From Enoplolaimus lenunculus (Eukaryota; Nematoda; Enoplea; Enoplida; Thoracostomopsidae): a DNA stretch of 64,000 bases. Of this stretch, positions 24,415-38,000 are shown in pieces (position 1 is the first letter of the stretch; every line of letters starts with the position of its first letter). The notes under the pieces were generated by a model, which saw only the letters and a list, made by a program, of their open reading frames with translations, had not been told where the DNA came from and made no database searches. Where the stretch lies: contig JASANG010001562.1 of the NCBI GenBank assembly GCA_030248215.1, positions 112,055 through 176,054 of the forward strand, in the 5' to 3' direction. The position numbers and the translations under genes were made by a program.

Positions 24415-26563
24415 TAAATTAACTATGAAAGAACGGTCAAGTTTTTTGAATGGCATAGCGTTTAGGAATTCTTAAGTCCTCAAAATAGCAGAAAGAATAA
24501 ATATTTCGATATTTTTAAGCTCGTTGTTATACACAGAGATACAAACTAGGTTAACACTTTCAGCCGTTTGTTTCAAACGCGGGTACATTTGCGTAGAATT
24601 TCCTCATTCTGTTGTAAATCGAATCACTTAAAGCAGGTTAGTTTTTCTCCGGAAAAATTGAATCGACCTGAATAAACGTTTTCCGGAAATAACCTAAAAA
24701 ACGGAAAATTAAAAATCATGCACTAACGCTTCCGCCAGCGCAAAAACGTTTATTGATGATTTGTCTTTTAAAAAATGACATTAGAAGACTCAAACTAGTA
24801 TCTTACTTAAGTAATAACATGGAATAACGCATTATGATAAGCACGCATTACAGAGCTGTCATGTATACCTATAAAGTTGCATATGGCAGCTAAAGTGGCC
24901 AGGTGGCGACAACCTTGCGGGGCTAAGTCCGGAAAAAAATATGCATATATGGTTTGTAATTTTGGTACTATATAAAAAGTGAAATTTATCAGAAGTTAGG
25001 TTCCGAACTAAACGCTACATATGTCTGAAATAAATGTGGCATCAAACAGAGACAGAAAAATCTCAAACAGATAAAGCAATAAGATTAAAGAAGTATGTAG
25101 TAACGGGGATGCAACTGGAATTCCGATTTGATTAGGAAACCATTTGTATAGCTTGCACCGTAGGACTGCTGGGGCAATAGGAGGCACAACAAGTCAACCT
25201 GCGTCCGTCCATGAGGAGCCGCCGTAGCTTGACTACAGAGCCGTTAAATTTAGAAACTGTAAGATGTTTTGTCGCCGTTTGCGAGCGATTTAGTGAGATT
25301 ATAATAAACAATCGATATTTTTAAATAACACTACTTCTCTGAGCGAATATTAAAGCAGCTAGATTGTACTGGTTTTAAAATCAAATGGCTTATATGCGTT
25401 TATACGTAACCGTCCGTTTTCCGTTTCCACTATTTTGATCACAATCCGGTTTTGTAGTCTTCGGTACTCGTTTACACTCTGAAGGGAAACCTTTTAATAA
25501 AAGTTTTCAGAATTTCAAACGCTGATAATCGTTCACCGATTGGAATGTCAGAGCGTTTCGAAGTCGTTGCGTTGCGGTATCACAGAAAGTTTGCGAATAG
25601 GACTTTTTATATTTAAATTAATAGACATTTTGATACTACAAACAATTTTCTGCAAAAATTTGCTAAAAATTTCAAATTTTCAGAATACCAGATCATTCTG
25701 CAAGTAAAAAAAGTTAAAACAAGCTTTAGTGTAAGACCCACAATGATTAATATTTATTGCATTAGTTTCAGTTTCAATACTGCGTATCGAATACCTTACA
25801 CAACTTTATTTTTCTGTGGCCACCGGGTAGCCGTCTCCGGCAGCTTTTAGTTAATTAACAACATTAATATATTTTATTTACACCATCATTAGTACTTACT
25901 GCTTCAACTATAGCGTTACAATTTGTAAAACCACTACAACTTTGCACTTTTTTCAAAAACTGCCTTGAAACAAACTTTGAATTGTCAAAATAAATAAAAT
26001 TTGAGATTAAAATTGCAGGATAATTAACTAACTATCTGTTAGGAATTACTTTAAGTTCTGTTATGAAACCTATTATACATGTTTTTCTTGTCTCTTCAAA
26101 AGTTTCGGAGGGATATATATCCATGATTTTTCCCCCATATATATGTCCCTGTGGCTGCATGCAAAAATCCAGGCTGATGTATACACAATATTCCAACTGC
26201 GCAGCGTTTACTGTGGTGCTTGATTTGGAAGCACAACATGTTCTTTGAAAGTACATTGTCTGTTCTTAGCCAATAACAGCCGCAAAACGGTTTCTGTTAC
26301 TTCTGACTTTCCAACACTAGACATTTCTTAGCAATTTTTCAAAACCAAGGGAAACATACTTTAGTAAAAGTGGGTCAAAAAATAGCATCTGCCAACTAGC
26401 TGGTGGCAAATTTTTAGGTGTGCGTTTGGCAAAAAATCTGTTAACAGACTTGTAGTTTCATTGTTAATATAATCCGATGTTTGTTTCCAAATGAAGGCGT
26501 TACAGTTTAGAATGTGGAATCAAACTGCAAATTAATATAGCCCTGAAATGAAATTCTGCTCAC
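24415..26563. other. Gene-poor stretch with a possible old hAT-like relic
   Basis: Between about 25105 and 25482 the sequence GGGATGCAACTGGAATTCCG to CTCGTTTACACTCTG resembles a heavily worn CAGGGTGCAACC element. The rest is AT-rich with no recognised gene. Confidence 0.4.
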
Positions 26564-26924
26564 CAGGCTGCAACCGGAGATGAAAAATACCAGACCTCAG
26601 CCAAACTTGCCGGATCCGGAGCCGGAAGTGAAGTCGGAGGTTAGGTGAAATAAAGTACCTAAAATGATACTTAATTCGTTAATTTTAGCAAATATATCTA
26701 AGGTGATGTTTTGGTTTCAAGCTTAGTTTTCACAAAACCTCGCAAATGTGTTCTTCGCAATTGCACCAAAAGTTAAAACAAAAACACAAAACTAATAAAT
26801 TTTGTAAAATTCTACAAAATTGTAGTATGGAAATTACCGGAAACTCCGGTAGAAATTGTGCTTTAGACGGAGCGAGACGTCGATTTTCTACCGGAGCCGG
26901 AGCCAGACCTCCGGTTGTTCCCTG
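26564..26924. mobile_element. hAT-like miniature element, CAGGGTGCAACC family
   Basis: Starts CAGGCTGCAACCGGAGATG and ends CTCCGGTTGTTCCCTG, with CCGGAGCCGGAG runs inside. GCTCAC occurs on both flanks. Short open frames across it are repeat products. Confidence 0.75.
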
Positions 26925-27719
26925 GCTCACATATACGCATAGTGTGCGCATTTTCTTCTGACTTGCCCGTAATATGAATCGTCCGAACAAAACTTCAATT
27001 TAGTTTCATTTTCCGTGTTACCATTTTGAGCAAAAACAGTTAACGCCCATTGAAAAAGGCATAGCCGTAATTCATTTTGGTAGGGCAAAATAGTCTTTAA
27101 AGATTTTGCGAGCGAATGTACCGAGCGAAAAAATAGCTTTGAAGTTCCAGCATGTGGTTTTATTCTAAAACCTATAAAATTACCTTTTTTTCAAGTTTTT
27201 TCAGAAATTTTGGAAGAGATATCCCCTACCTCTCCCACTCCCGGTATACGTACACCCTTGTTATGGAATAAATTGCAATACTTTTCATTTCACAAAACTA
27301 CAGGAGGTTGTATTCGAAAAGAAGTCCATGAATATTATTAAGTTTTTTAAGAAAGAATTAAAAAGTTAAAACGCGTGAACTACGAAGAAAAAAACAGCTA
27401 CGGTTATAATAAATTTTGTGTGTACGACACAATGGGTGAGTATAACGCGTAGGCATTCGCTTTTTTAGTTGTTTTAGTACATAACTGTATATATTTTTAT
27501 CTTTCAATTTCATCAATCTCTTCTTTTTTCAGTTTTCTACTGTGTCGCACTACACAATGTTTGCCCTGGGGTTCGTCATTTTTGTTTAAGAATAGGTTAC
27601 ATCTTTGATGCAAAAATTAGCGTTGTTATACGCACCACTTTTAGAGAAATAGTTGGGACATGGCATCAGCGTAAAAATTTTCTATAGGCAAAATTTTTTT
27701 ACAGCTACTTTTGTTCATC

Positions 27720-27868
27720 GACCAATGTTAGTTTTAGGGCCGTAACAGTAGATTAAGCGTACTCCTAAGCCTAAGCCTAAGTCTAAGCAAAAAATGTAGT
27801 CTAGAATGCAAGCCTACTCTTTTAGAGACCCACAAGAAACCGGGATGGCTCTAAAAGTAACATGGGCC
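27720..27868 (+). mobile_element. hAT-like miniature element with CCTAAG core, family 1
   Basis: GACCAATGTTAGTTTTAGGG to CTAAAAGTAACATGGGCC, with flanks TGTTCATC and TGTTCAGC (7 of 8 match). The core is CCTAAGCCTAAGCCTAAG. Confidence 0.85.
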
Positions 27869-28276
27869 TGTTCAGCAATATGTTCTGTTTTACCGGTTGT
27901 AGATAGCTTGGCTGTCGGGTATTAAACAAAAATCCGCTAAATAGTTTTGAGAAGTGTGAAAATGACTTGTAGTCATTGGCAAAGGTTATGAATGCGTTGT
28001 CAACTGGTCAAAAATTTTGAAAGTATTCGCTCGGACAGTAATTCATGTAACATGATGCCATAGAACATGGTTTATCGTGAAAAACTGTACGCGCAGGTAA
28101 TTTTTACGGTGAAATAGTGTCTCGACCCGTGATCTTTTATCCGCCATTAGAACTTTGTTCATAAACAGGTGCAACAATAATTAATTGAACTATGTTGATT
28201 TTTTATACGAAAATGGAAACAGTTGAACAATTACTTGAAGTTTTCTTCACTTTTATGAGGCCAATATCTTCAAATG

Positions 28277-28492
28277 CACTGCAGAAAAATTTAAGTCAAA
28301 TTGACTCTCTCTGATATAGGCTTTCCGGGACTACACAAACTGAGTTAAATTCGACTCCGCCAGAGTCAAATTCGACTCACTGACAGCGGGTAAGCCGAAT
28401 TTGAGTCAGGCGGAGTCGACTTTGACTGAGTTTGTACAGTCGGAAAGGCCTATTTCGGAGAGAGCCAATTTGACTAACTATTTTTCGCAGTG
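28277..28492. mobile_element. Foldback element, third copy
   Basis: Termini CACTGCAGAAAAATTTAAG and TATTTTTCGCAGTG, arms GTCAAATTGACTCTCTCTG and CGGAGAGAGCCAATTTGAC. It is the same hairpin family as 22768 and 23322, and lies about 520 bp downstream of the PC2 stop codon. Confidence 0.85.
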
Positions 28493-29014
28493 TGTAATTC
28501 AATTACGTGAAGTTTTCTTCACTTATGAGGCAAATTCTTTAACTGTAATTCACAACATAAAATTTATTCTTCAAAATATTCCTTTCAAACCGTATGCACT
28601 CATCATACTCATATGCCATATAAATAGCGCAAAGATAAGTCTCTATATATGAACACATAATACTTATTAAACAGTCGCTTATACGTATTGCTCCACAGCA
28701 ACATTATCAGTTAAGCTATAATGCCTTTTGCCGTCGCTAGCAGAATTTTGGATTCAAACGACATTAATTTTGCTTTAAAATATTGACAAAAACAATAAAA
28801 TATTGAGATTTTTTCCGTTTAAATATCTTTCAAAATTAATAGGGTCAACTACAAATTAGAAAAATATATATTTAAAATGAAGGTTTTGTTGAAAAGAAAT
28901 AGTAAGATTGTCGGTTCACAAGAACATGAATTTGACTAGATTCATACTAAGTATATACGTTGATTGCACGTTTTCATTTGAACTGCGCACCCAAATGTGA
29001 GATACCAATGTGAT

Positions 29015-32000
29015 CTAAGCGCGTTTAGCGATCATTCTCTTGTGAGCACGTTGTACAACTTCGAGCTTAGAATTGACGTGTCCAGCGAGTGGTTCGATGC
29101 CAGTATACGGAGGATCCCGTGTTCCATGAAGCATCAGTGTCCACCGGCTGATAGTTCCCGTTTGTGGTTCTTTGCCCTAAAACGATAAATAAGTTTGGGT
29201 TAAAAAACTAAATTTTACAAATCCTTAAAAATATATCGTTGGAACGGCGTAATCTGACAACAAAATCAACTATTCGATGCTGTTTTAAGTAAACATACTG
29301 TGTCTCCTTGAACTCCATTACCCACATGAAGGTCACCTGAAATTGTGGTGTTTTTGTATTAATGATAAAATGTCACAATTCTAACCATTCAGTATAACTT
29401 TAAAAGTGTTGGAATAGAATCGTTTCTCACACACTGTAAATTTCAGTGAGTTGATTTTAACTCCGAATGAGTTGAATCACTCAATCTGAGTTAGGACTAT
29501 CAGAACTCAGAATTTTGAGTTGATTCAATTCGTTATGAGTTAATTAACCAACTCACCCAAAGTCAACTCAACTCACAGTGAGAATCAACTCAACTCAGAA
29601 TGTGTTAATGTTTATTGATATTAATTCAGAAATCACCAACTCGCTATCTGAATTGATTAATGAACTCATTGGAATTTACAGTGCAGAAAAGGTCATGGTG
29701 CAATATGAATTTGATAAAATATCAAATCTAGGCAGACTGCATTCCAAAATTCACGCACTTACTTATTAATAGTGAGCAAAATTTTGCTAAACATATATCG
29801 CAACAAAATAAACTTAAATTTCAGCAAATACCCTGATGCAACCGCTTTGTCTGAGAAAACTTCATTTAAAGAACCCAACTGCCACAACAACAGACCTGGA
29901 ATCGAGCAACCAATCGCCATTTTCCAATTGGATTTTCACCCCAAGTATGCGATGTCATGAATGGCCAATTAGTAAACCCGTCATGACTATCAGAATCTTT
30001 CGGTCGTTGACTCAAAATCATTGATCTGAAAAATTAGCCAAGTTACGTCTCAATTGAATAAAGTATTTACATACAAAAACAAAACCCATATATACAATTC
30101 TTTTATGCTAATAAAGTGCAAATTTGCAACGCCTACTTTTGGAATCCTTTTCATTACTGCTCGTGATACGTTGCTATCTGATTATCATACGCAATTGGCT
30201 TGAAACCAAACAGGGCACTAAACCACAGATGTTTAAATACTTGCCATAATTACAGCAGAAACTGAAATTCCGTTGAAATGCTTGGGTTAATATAAAATAT
30301 ATGTCTAACTCAAGATCTTAGTCAGCTGAATTTGATTTGATAGTGAAAGTGGCTAAAAACTATTCAAGAGAAGCATAAAAGGGTTTCCGATGACTTACAC
30401 GCAAGGTTGATACTTAATGAGTGGTGCCAAATTTGCTCAAGGGGGTGTGAGTCCTTAGACCCTTTCTGGCTACGGGCCCGCGCTAACCGTGTTCCTGATG
30501 GCGAAATCAGGTAAAGCGTAACATCTCCGCGACGCGTGCTGTTAAGTGTAATAACGGCTTGTACATGTTCCAAATAGTTGACTTCAACCGAACTATCAAG
30601 ACAACCTTTGACATCAATTTCCATCATGAGTTGTCCCTTTGACGGTATTGTGCTAAAACCACACCGCAAAATCAAATATTGCAACTGGTTCGCGGGGTGT
30701 ACATCGCCTTTCATTGCGGAAGTGATAACCTCGCCTAAAAGCTTATTTGTAAGCAAGCGTTACGAGCGAGAATTTTTTTAACTCTGAAGGTTATTCGGCA
30801 GCCTGTAAAAAGGCATTTCTTCGAATGTTCGGAAATTTTGGGTGAAAATATCCCTTTATCTCCCGCTTTTATACGCATCTTAACCGTTTCATATTGCTTT
30901 TGCAACCTTTATACGCCTCTAAACCGTTTCATATTGCTTTTGCAACCAGCAACCATTTTTTGCACATTGATGTGGAAAATATAACAAAAATATCGAGTAA
31001 AAATTTTAACCTCACTAGAAGCTAAAAGTGAGATATCTATTAAAATGTACGCTTTTACTATTTAAAATTCCCATAGATACAGCATTCGAAAAGTTACACA
31101 TTGGTTCACTGTTGCAACCATTAAACAATTTAAAACTGATGGATGATACGTTACATGAGTGCCCGCATCTCAGCAGTTGGGGACCTCAGATACTTTACCG
31201 CTGCATTGACTAGAGTTCATTACCCACCGGGCTAGATTACCGAACAGGCTAGATTACCGAACAGGCGAGATTACCGACCAGGCGAGATTACCGACCAGGC
31301 TAGCCAATTCTTCCTAAAAGGTAATTCCGACCCTGCAAAAAATAAATTCGTGATGTAAAAGATTGAAAGAAGCTACTCACAGTAGAAAATTTTGGCCCAA
31401 GGACAAACATTTCAAGGTAATTTTCACAAATTCGTGTGTTTCATTGACTTACTGTGGTTGCAAAACGCTTCCAGCTTCACAGTGATAGCGTGCCGGAACA
31501 GTTTTCCATGCGCGAGCGAGCAGAACCATCTCAGCAGCATCCAGTACGCCGTATCCGAACAAATGATTGTATTCAAGACCAACACCGTTCATTTGCCATT
31601 CAAAGTGCGAACAGTTCTTAAACAGCCATTTAGAAATCTACGACAACTTTCTGTCCAACAACATGCACCTGAGTATGGACGAACGTTACGCTAAGCAAAA
31701 TCCGACTAATGTAAAGAACAGGGACGGAACAGTATTATACGCGTATTCCTAAACCTAAGCCTAAGCCTAAGCCTAAATCGTAAGAATGAGCATATTCCTA
31801 AGCCTAAGCCTAAGCCTAAGCCTAAAGCCTAAGCCAAGCAAAAAATTAGCCTAAAGCTTAAGCTTACTCTTTTCTAGTCCCACAGAAAAACGTTCCACCC
31901 CAGATATTTACATGGGCCCATAATCCTAAGTCTAAGCCTAAACTTAATTGCATTCTGTCAATTGTCTCGTCTATGAGGTGTCGGGTTATGAAATGTTGAT

Positions 32001-35000
32001 CGACGAGTTCGAATTATCGTGATACCGTCAAAATTGGCTGTTGGTTTTTAAATGCCTATTTGCCATGTGAAAATGTATAAAACCCAATGGTTTAAAGCGC
32101 GTCTTGTTATGCAATGGCTTTATATGCAAAAGAATCTCCTTGCCGCGCCATAAGGCAGCGAGAGTCTTAGCCCCTCCGCTGAGAAAAACACTTTGTCCTC
32201 CCGAAAAATGGTTTAGTTCAACTTCGAAGTTGTGTAAAATGAACTGCAACCCTCTCCTCAATTTGTTTTGATCCCCATATCCTGCTGAGATTGCTACAGG
32301 TCTGTGGCTTGCAATAGCAAACTGTGGAGCTTTGTACTTACCCGATTGTCAATGGAATGTGGTGTATTGTCCGGAATTCCCAAATCAGGCATTTCTCGGC
32401 ATCGGCCATCGAATAGAGAATTTCGAGTTGACGTCAAAATTGTCAAATGTTGCAAATCACGCCAAGTCAAACGTGGACTAAGAAATACAAAAAAATGACG
32501 TTTTCTAATCTATCAGTTGTTGCAAAACATAATGTTAGCACGTACACTTGATAATGGACTATCTATTTTTTTAATTCGTCCTTCACAATAAAGTGTGTAC
32601 TGTAGTTACCCGAATAAGAGGGGGTAAAAGGGGTCCCCATGAGTCCCAATCAATATTATTTAATTTTATTTTTCTACTGAAACGCACTTTTAAAGAAATG
32701 TAATAAATTTTAAACGCCTTATATATATGTAGTTCATTCTGTAAGACGCATAAGTTTAAGTCGCACAAAAATGCCGAGATTTGATTCAAAGTACGACATG
32801 GTTCACAATAACAATAAAGATTGAATGACCGCGGGTCAAACGCGGGTCGAATAAAAAGTTTTTTTACCCACTTACACCACTGGTAACCTTGAAACTAAAG
32901 GTAAGACAAAACACAAATGCAATGTTCGTCTAGTTTCTTACTTTGCTTCAAGCGCTAGTGCAAATACACCTGCCGCTTCGGGTGCAGCCGCTGACGTTCC
33001 ACTGTGACTCGTAGTACATTTGCCATACAAATCAGTCGTAACCTGAAAACAAAACATTAACGTTTGGAATCAGTTTGGTAAAAAGAAAAGCGATAATTTT
33101 ATCATTTTACCAGTTGTTTTAAAAATATCCTGATGCTATCTGTGTCATGGTACGTTACACAACTAATTTATAAATGTGAACTTGGTTGAGGAGATACGAA
33201 AACAAGAATCCAGAACCAAACGCAAATAAACCTTGCCGAGCTTGAGTACAAGTTACGAAATCGTTAAAAAGACAACTTATTAAAGGCGTAGCCGGGGTCT
33301 ACTAGGTCAGGGATCAACCTATTTTGCTATTTTTGTTTAGGGGATAATAGTAACTTTTTCAATTGGTAACACAAGAACGCACCGTCGATGTTTTTTATAG
33401 AACATAACCTTCTGCTCCAAAATCCTGGCTACGCCCCTGAACACAATTGAATAAATAGCAATTTAAACCAGGAAATCCTGAAAACAGCACATACCACTCC
33501 AGTCTGAGGGTTCTTGCCTCCGTTACTGAATGTCGATGCTAATGTTGAACTGCACGATTCATCGTAATTCGCGTTTTCGCCGTCGTTGATTGCTGAATTG
33601 ATCGAAATTGTCCACATCGACGCCGCGTAACCGTCACAGTTGCAGTCATCATCATCACCGCCGTCACCCGAAGCCCAGACAAAGATTGATCCGAGTCCTC
33701 GGCGACCCTGGAATGACAATTTTCACGGCTTGGCTTAGTTATAGATTTAACCTCACGCTCATGTTTAGGAATTTAGTTCTTTGGCTTTAGCTTACAAATA
33801 TGTTTTACAACTGTTACTTACGGCACTCAACGTAACATCGGTCATTTTCGCAATTAATTCCAAATTTAAGCGGATGCAGCAAGAGGAGGTAAGGAGGCTG
33901 AGCCTTGACCGATTTTTTGCTTACACTAGAAAAGTTTAAACTCTACTTGTAGGTCAAGCGTGATGCGCCCCGCCCAGAAAGTTAAGCTGGCTACGGTCCT
34001 GCAAACAGAGCCGGAGCAGCCACCCCCATACCCCCCATTTGGGGCGGAGCCCCACCCCTAAAGGGGCCTCCCACAACAACCGGTTGAAACAAAAACCGCT
34101 TAAGTTTCAAAATGTGTCTGGCTTTTCGCTCGCTTCGCTCGCGAGATTGGGGGCCCCACCATGGAAGTTGGGGGAGCCCCCACCCCTGCCTGTTCCGGCA
34201 CTGTCGGCAAATCCCACGCTCAAGCTTAACCGTTTCCGAGCGTATATTTAGTTGAGTAGCAGTATTCTCACACATGTACATCACCTATCATAGTCGGCAA
34301 CAGATCGTGTAAATACCGTCGAAAGCCAACGAAAACTGTGTAATAATGGTGTATGCAATGTGAAAATGCATTCTTACCATTGTACGAACCTCAGAGCGCG
34401 TAGTACGATCATACACAGGCGCCGTACCCGCACTACATACCCCTGTTGAGGGGGTCTCAGGTTCTTTTTGGGGCGTCAACATATGAGTACAAATCAGGTG
34501 TTGATTGCATATATTTTGGACGTTATGTAAATTTAATTTTTCCCGAAAAATCTTCACCGCTCCATAACACATTCAGTGGCGCAATAGTGGTTTTAGCATA
34601 CAGCCGAACGCGTAAATTTGTTTCATAAGCTCAGAACTAAAGCTGGTCCAGTTTGGAACTACGCTATGTTAGCTCAGGCACTCTAACCTTACTAGTTAAA
34701 GCATGAAAACAATAAACCCTAAGTGTTAACTATGCAAAATTTTTTAGCTTGTTTTCTAACTCAAGTTGGAAAGAAATGCTTCAGGAAATCGGGTGGGCTG
34801 CAAACGTTACCGCGATATCAACATCAGTTAACATCTGGCGTATCTAACGGGGTCATTTAGGATTTGACCCCCACAACAGTCTCAACGCAGTTTTGTTTGC
34901 TTGTGTAGGGTCTGACGCTTGTATAATTAAAAAATATGTTGACTTTGAATTCAGTGGATTTAGAAATCAATTCACTACATCAGATTGTTACAGAACCTAT

Positions 35001-38000
35001 TTTTGTGTTCAAATTTAATGTATATAGTTTGCTGGCTCCTAGCTCGCTTCGCTTGCAAAGTTTCATTCACCATGCCGATTATTTTTGCCTTCAGGTTTCT
35101 TATACATGGTTTTTACATATATCCAAACTGACATGCAAGAACATTAATTTTATGATAGAGTCTGAATACTTAAATACATACAGAGGGCCTAACTTTTCGC
35201 TTCCTTCGTTTGTAAGCTATACCTTAGAAGTAAAGATCTAAAACGGTTTAGAACCGAAGTCACTAGCGTTAGCGCTTTTATAGGGTAACTTACACAGGCC
35301 TACACCTCGAGCAACAAAGCCAAAATTTTACGTTAAGACTTAATACAAAAACTGTGTTTGAAGTTTGGCTTGTTTTTTTGCGATCTGTTTTCAATATTTT
35401 AATTGCACGTCCACCGTTGAAAAATCCTGAACCCGCCACTGATTAAAGTTCTGGTTTCGTCTGGCAAACACAATGCACACAGTTCAATTTCAGCACCACA
35501 ATGTTTCGCACCTCATTTACACCCTTAACGATTGCGCGCATGGTCGCATTTCGCGGTCCGTCAACTGTTTTACCATCGTCAGTCGGTCCCCAGCTGGCCG
35601 AGTAGATATCGATCAAACCAGGCTCGTGACCCATTGAATTTGCTTCGATCAAATCTGTCATGTACGGCTGATCCAACATTCGAATACCTGTTTACGTTCA
35701 AAACAAATGCTAATTTTAACAACCAAATCATATATATTGTGCCATTGATACGATCGCGCTTAGTAATAATAGTCGCTGATCAACGATTAGCCGGTGGGGA
35801 ACTAAATTTTTTGAGCTTCAAAATTTGACTAATTATTACGCTTGTGGAACGAGCAAAAACTCAAAACTCTTACTGTATCTCAGCGATATTAATCACGTAT
35901 GCGGTAAGAAAATATATTGTAAGACTCCAGATAAACCACTTTCAACGCAAAATTTTCATCATGACACAGCTGTTGGGGGATACATCTGTCATCGCCCTAC
36001 TTCTAGGTCGGCCACTAAACTTCAATGAGGATGACCCTGTTGCGTAGAATTTTAGCCTTTGCACAGAAATTTTCCCGTACAAATTATCTTTTTAATTCTA
36101 CTGAAAACAGTACACGCAACACATTTAAAGCAGATATAACATTGGGGCTGCCGTCGGAACAATTAGGGGGTGATTACAAGCCGGCTGTAGGCTGTCGATA
36201 TTAAAATTATAGCCAAAACCGAATGCATGTTATATCCAAGCTGGATGTAATAAAGACAACATTGCTAAGATGACGCATTGCCTGCAATTAATATTAGTGG
36301 TCAGATGCAAAGTATACAATACGAAACTGAAATTCGCTTAGTCAATAATCAAAACTTTAGTTAATTCTCCAGCGATAAATTAGCTACCGGATCGTTGCTA
36401 TCGATCGTGCTGAGTCTAAATTTAAGAAAATTAAATGGTGCAATTTCGTTGTGGGCGAAAGCAACCCACAGTTTTAGAGCAAATATAATGTTTTTACAAC
36501 CGAACAAATAGTTTACCAGCTATTTTCGAGTCGTACGCAACACCAACACCGCAAACTCCGTTATCGCGTTTAGCTGAGATTTCACCAGCGCAGCGCGTGC
36601 CATGGCTAGAAAATAATATTAAACCACGTTTCTAAGACTCTAGGTTTCAAGTTTTAACAATGGTAAGAAAAGTGTCAAAAAACGACAATAGTGTAAATCA
36701 AGACTTTATTGTGGGCCGATATAGACAGTGGTTTAGCTTCCAACGGTAAACAATTTAATGGAAAAATATGTTACAAGAAGTCGTTTGGCCCTCTGGATAA
36801 ATTTCTTAACACTTCAGTTAGTATTTGGTTAAAATATTCAAAATTCGATTTCATCTCGCGGCTATTAACTACATTTTAAAATTCAACCATGTTTACAAAA
36901 TTTAATTGTTCAGCACCAACCTGTTGAACCAGTCGTCAGTGTATCGAGGAAACGGATACGGATCGTTGCTGCTAAAGTCGTAACTGGCGCGAGCATTCTG
37001 AAAATATAACAGCATAGGAATAGCGCAAATGAACAGATAATTCGTCGAGCGGCAAACTTCTCGCCTGACAGTGTCCTAAACCCATTGAACCCAAGCATAA
37101 ACCTAAGCCAAAATATAATGATGGGCAACAAATTATTGTCGAGTCGATTACATTTTGGAAACCTAACTGCACTGAGAGCAATTGTGATTGCAACAAGTTA
37201 ATAATTTCCTGTTATACAGCACAATTTCTTGGTGGTACAATTACTACACATATATAAGGCAAATATAATTAAATAGTAAAAAATTAGATGAGCCGGCACA
37301 TATTAACACAGGTAACTTACAAAATTTTCCCGCAAATCTGGATGCATGTAATCCACACCTATAAAGTAAAAGAAAAACGTACACAACAAATAAACTAGAA
37401 TCTATGACTTTCTGCTTTGATTTCAAAATAAAATACTTTAATTCAGAGGGGCGGGGCAGTAACAGGCAGACAAAATTGTATTGGCCTTTCCGCGTTACTC
37501 GCTCGCGAGGTTTTTTTCCACTATTTTGTATTGCGCGGCCTGTAGGTTGGTTCCGGTTTTAGTTTTTAAATCAGCTGCAGCATCAGTGTTTAAATTCACA
37601 GGACATTTTCTAAGTATGAAAAACAATATTTTCTGTATTTCTCACAAAAACAATGCAATTATGCGCATTAAATGACTCTTATCACTGTGCACAAGCAGCA
37701 TCAAGATTAAAAAAATTCGGCAACACCTCAAAAAACAATTAATTCTAAATCACCATTTTTGGTACAACACGAGGTAAAAAATTTTACTCTTTGTTGAAAG
37801 GTTGTCGAAATAATCATTAAATATCTCGTATTGAAATTTGTCAAATCACAATTAACCGTTGTTGATACTACACTGTTCCGAACTCAACTAAGGTTTTACA
37901 ACAATAGGGACAATGACTAGATTTTATTTAATAATATTTCTAGTTGACATTACTGACAAACCCTTCCTTACACAGTATTCTGTTAGAAACCCTTTCCTGT

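Noticed and set aside
29299-29336. Exon-like 38-nt segment (CAG acceptor, GTATGT donor) in the last PC2 intron
   Set aside because: Its length would break the PC2 frame, and the flanking exons already join in phase with a gap-free match to the PC2 P domain.
31705-31919. True telomeric or subtelomeric tract
   Set aside because: The hexamer arrays are short, degenerate and bounded by transposon-type ends inside a gene intron.
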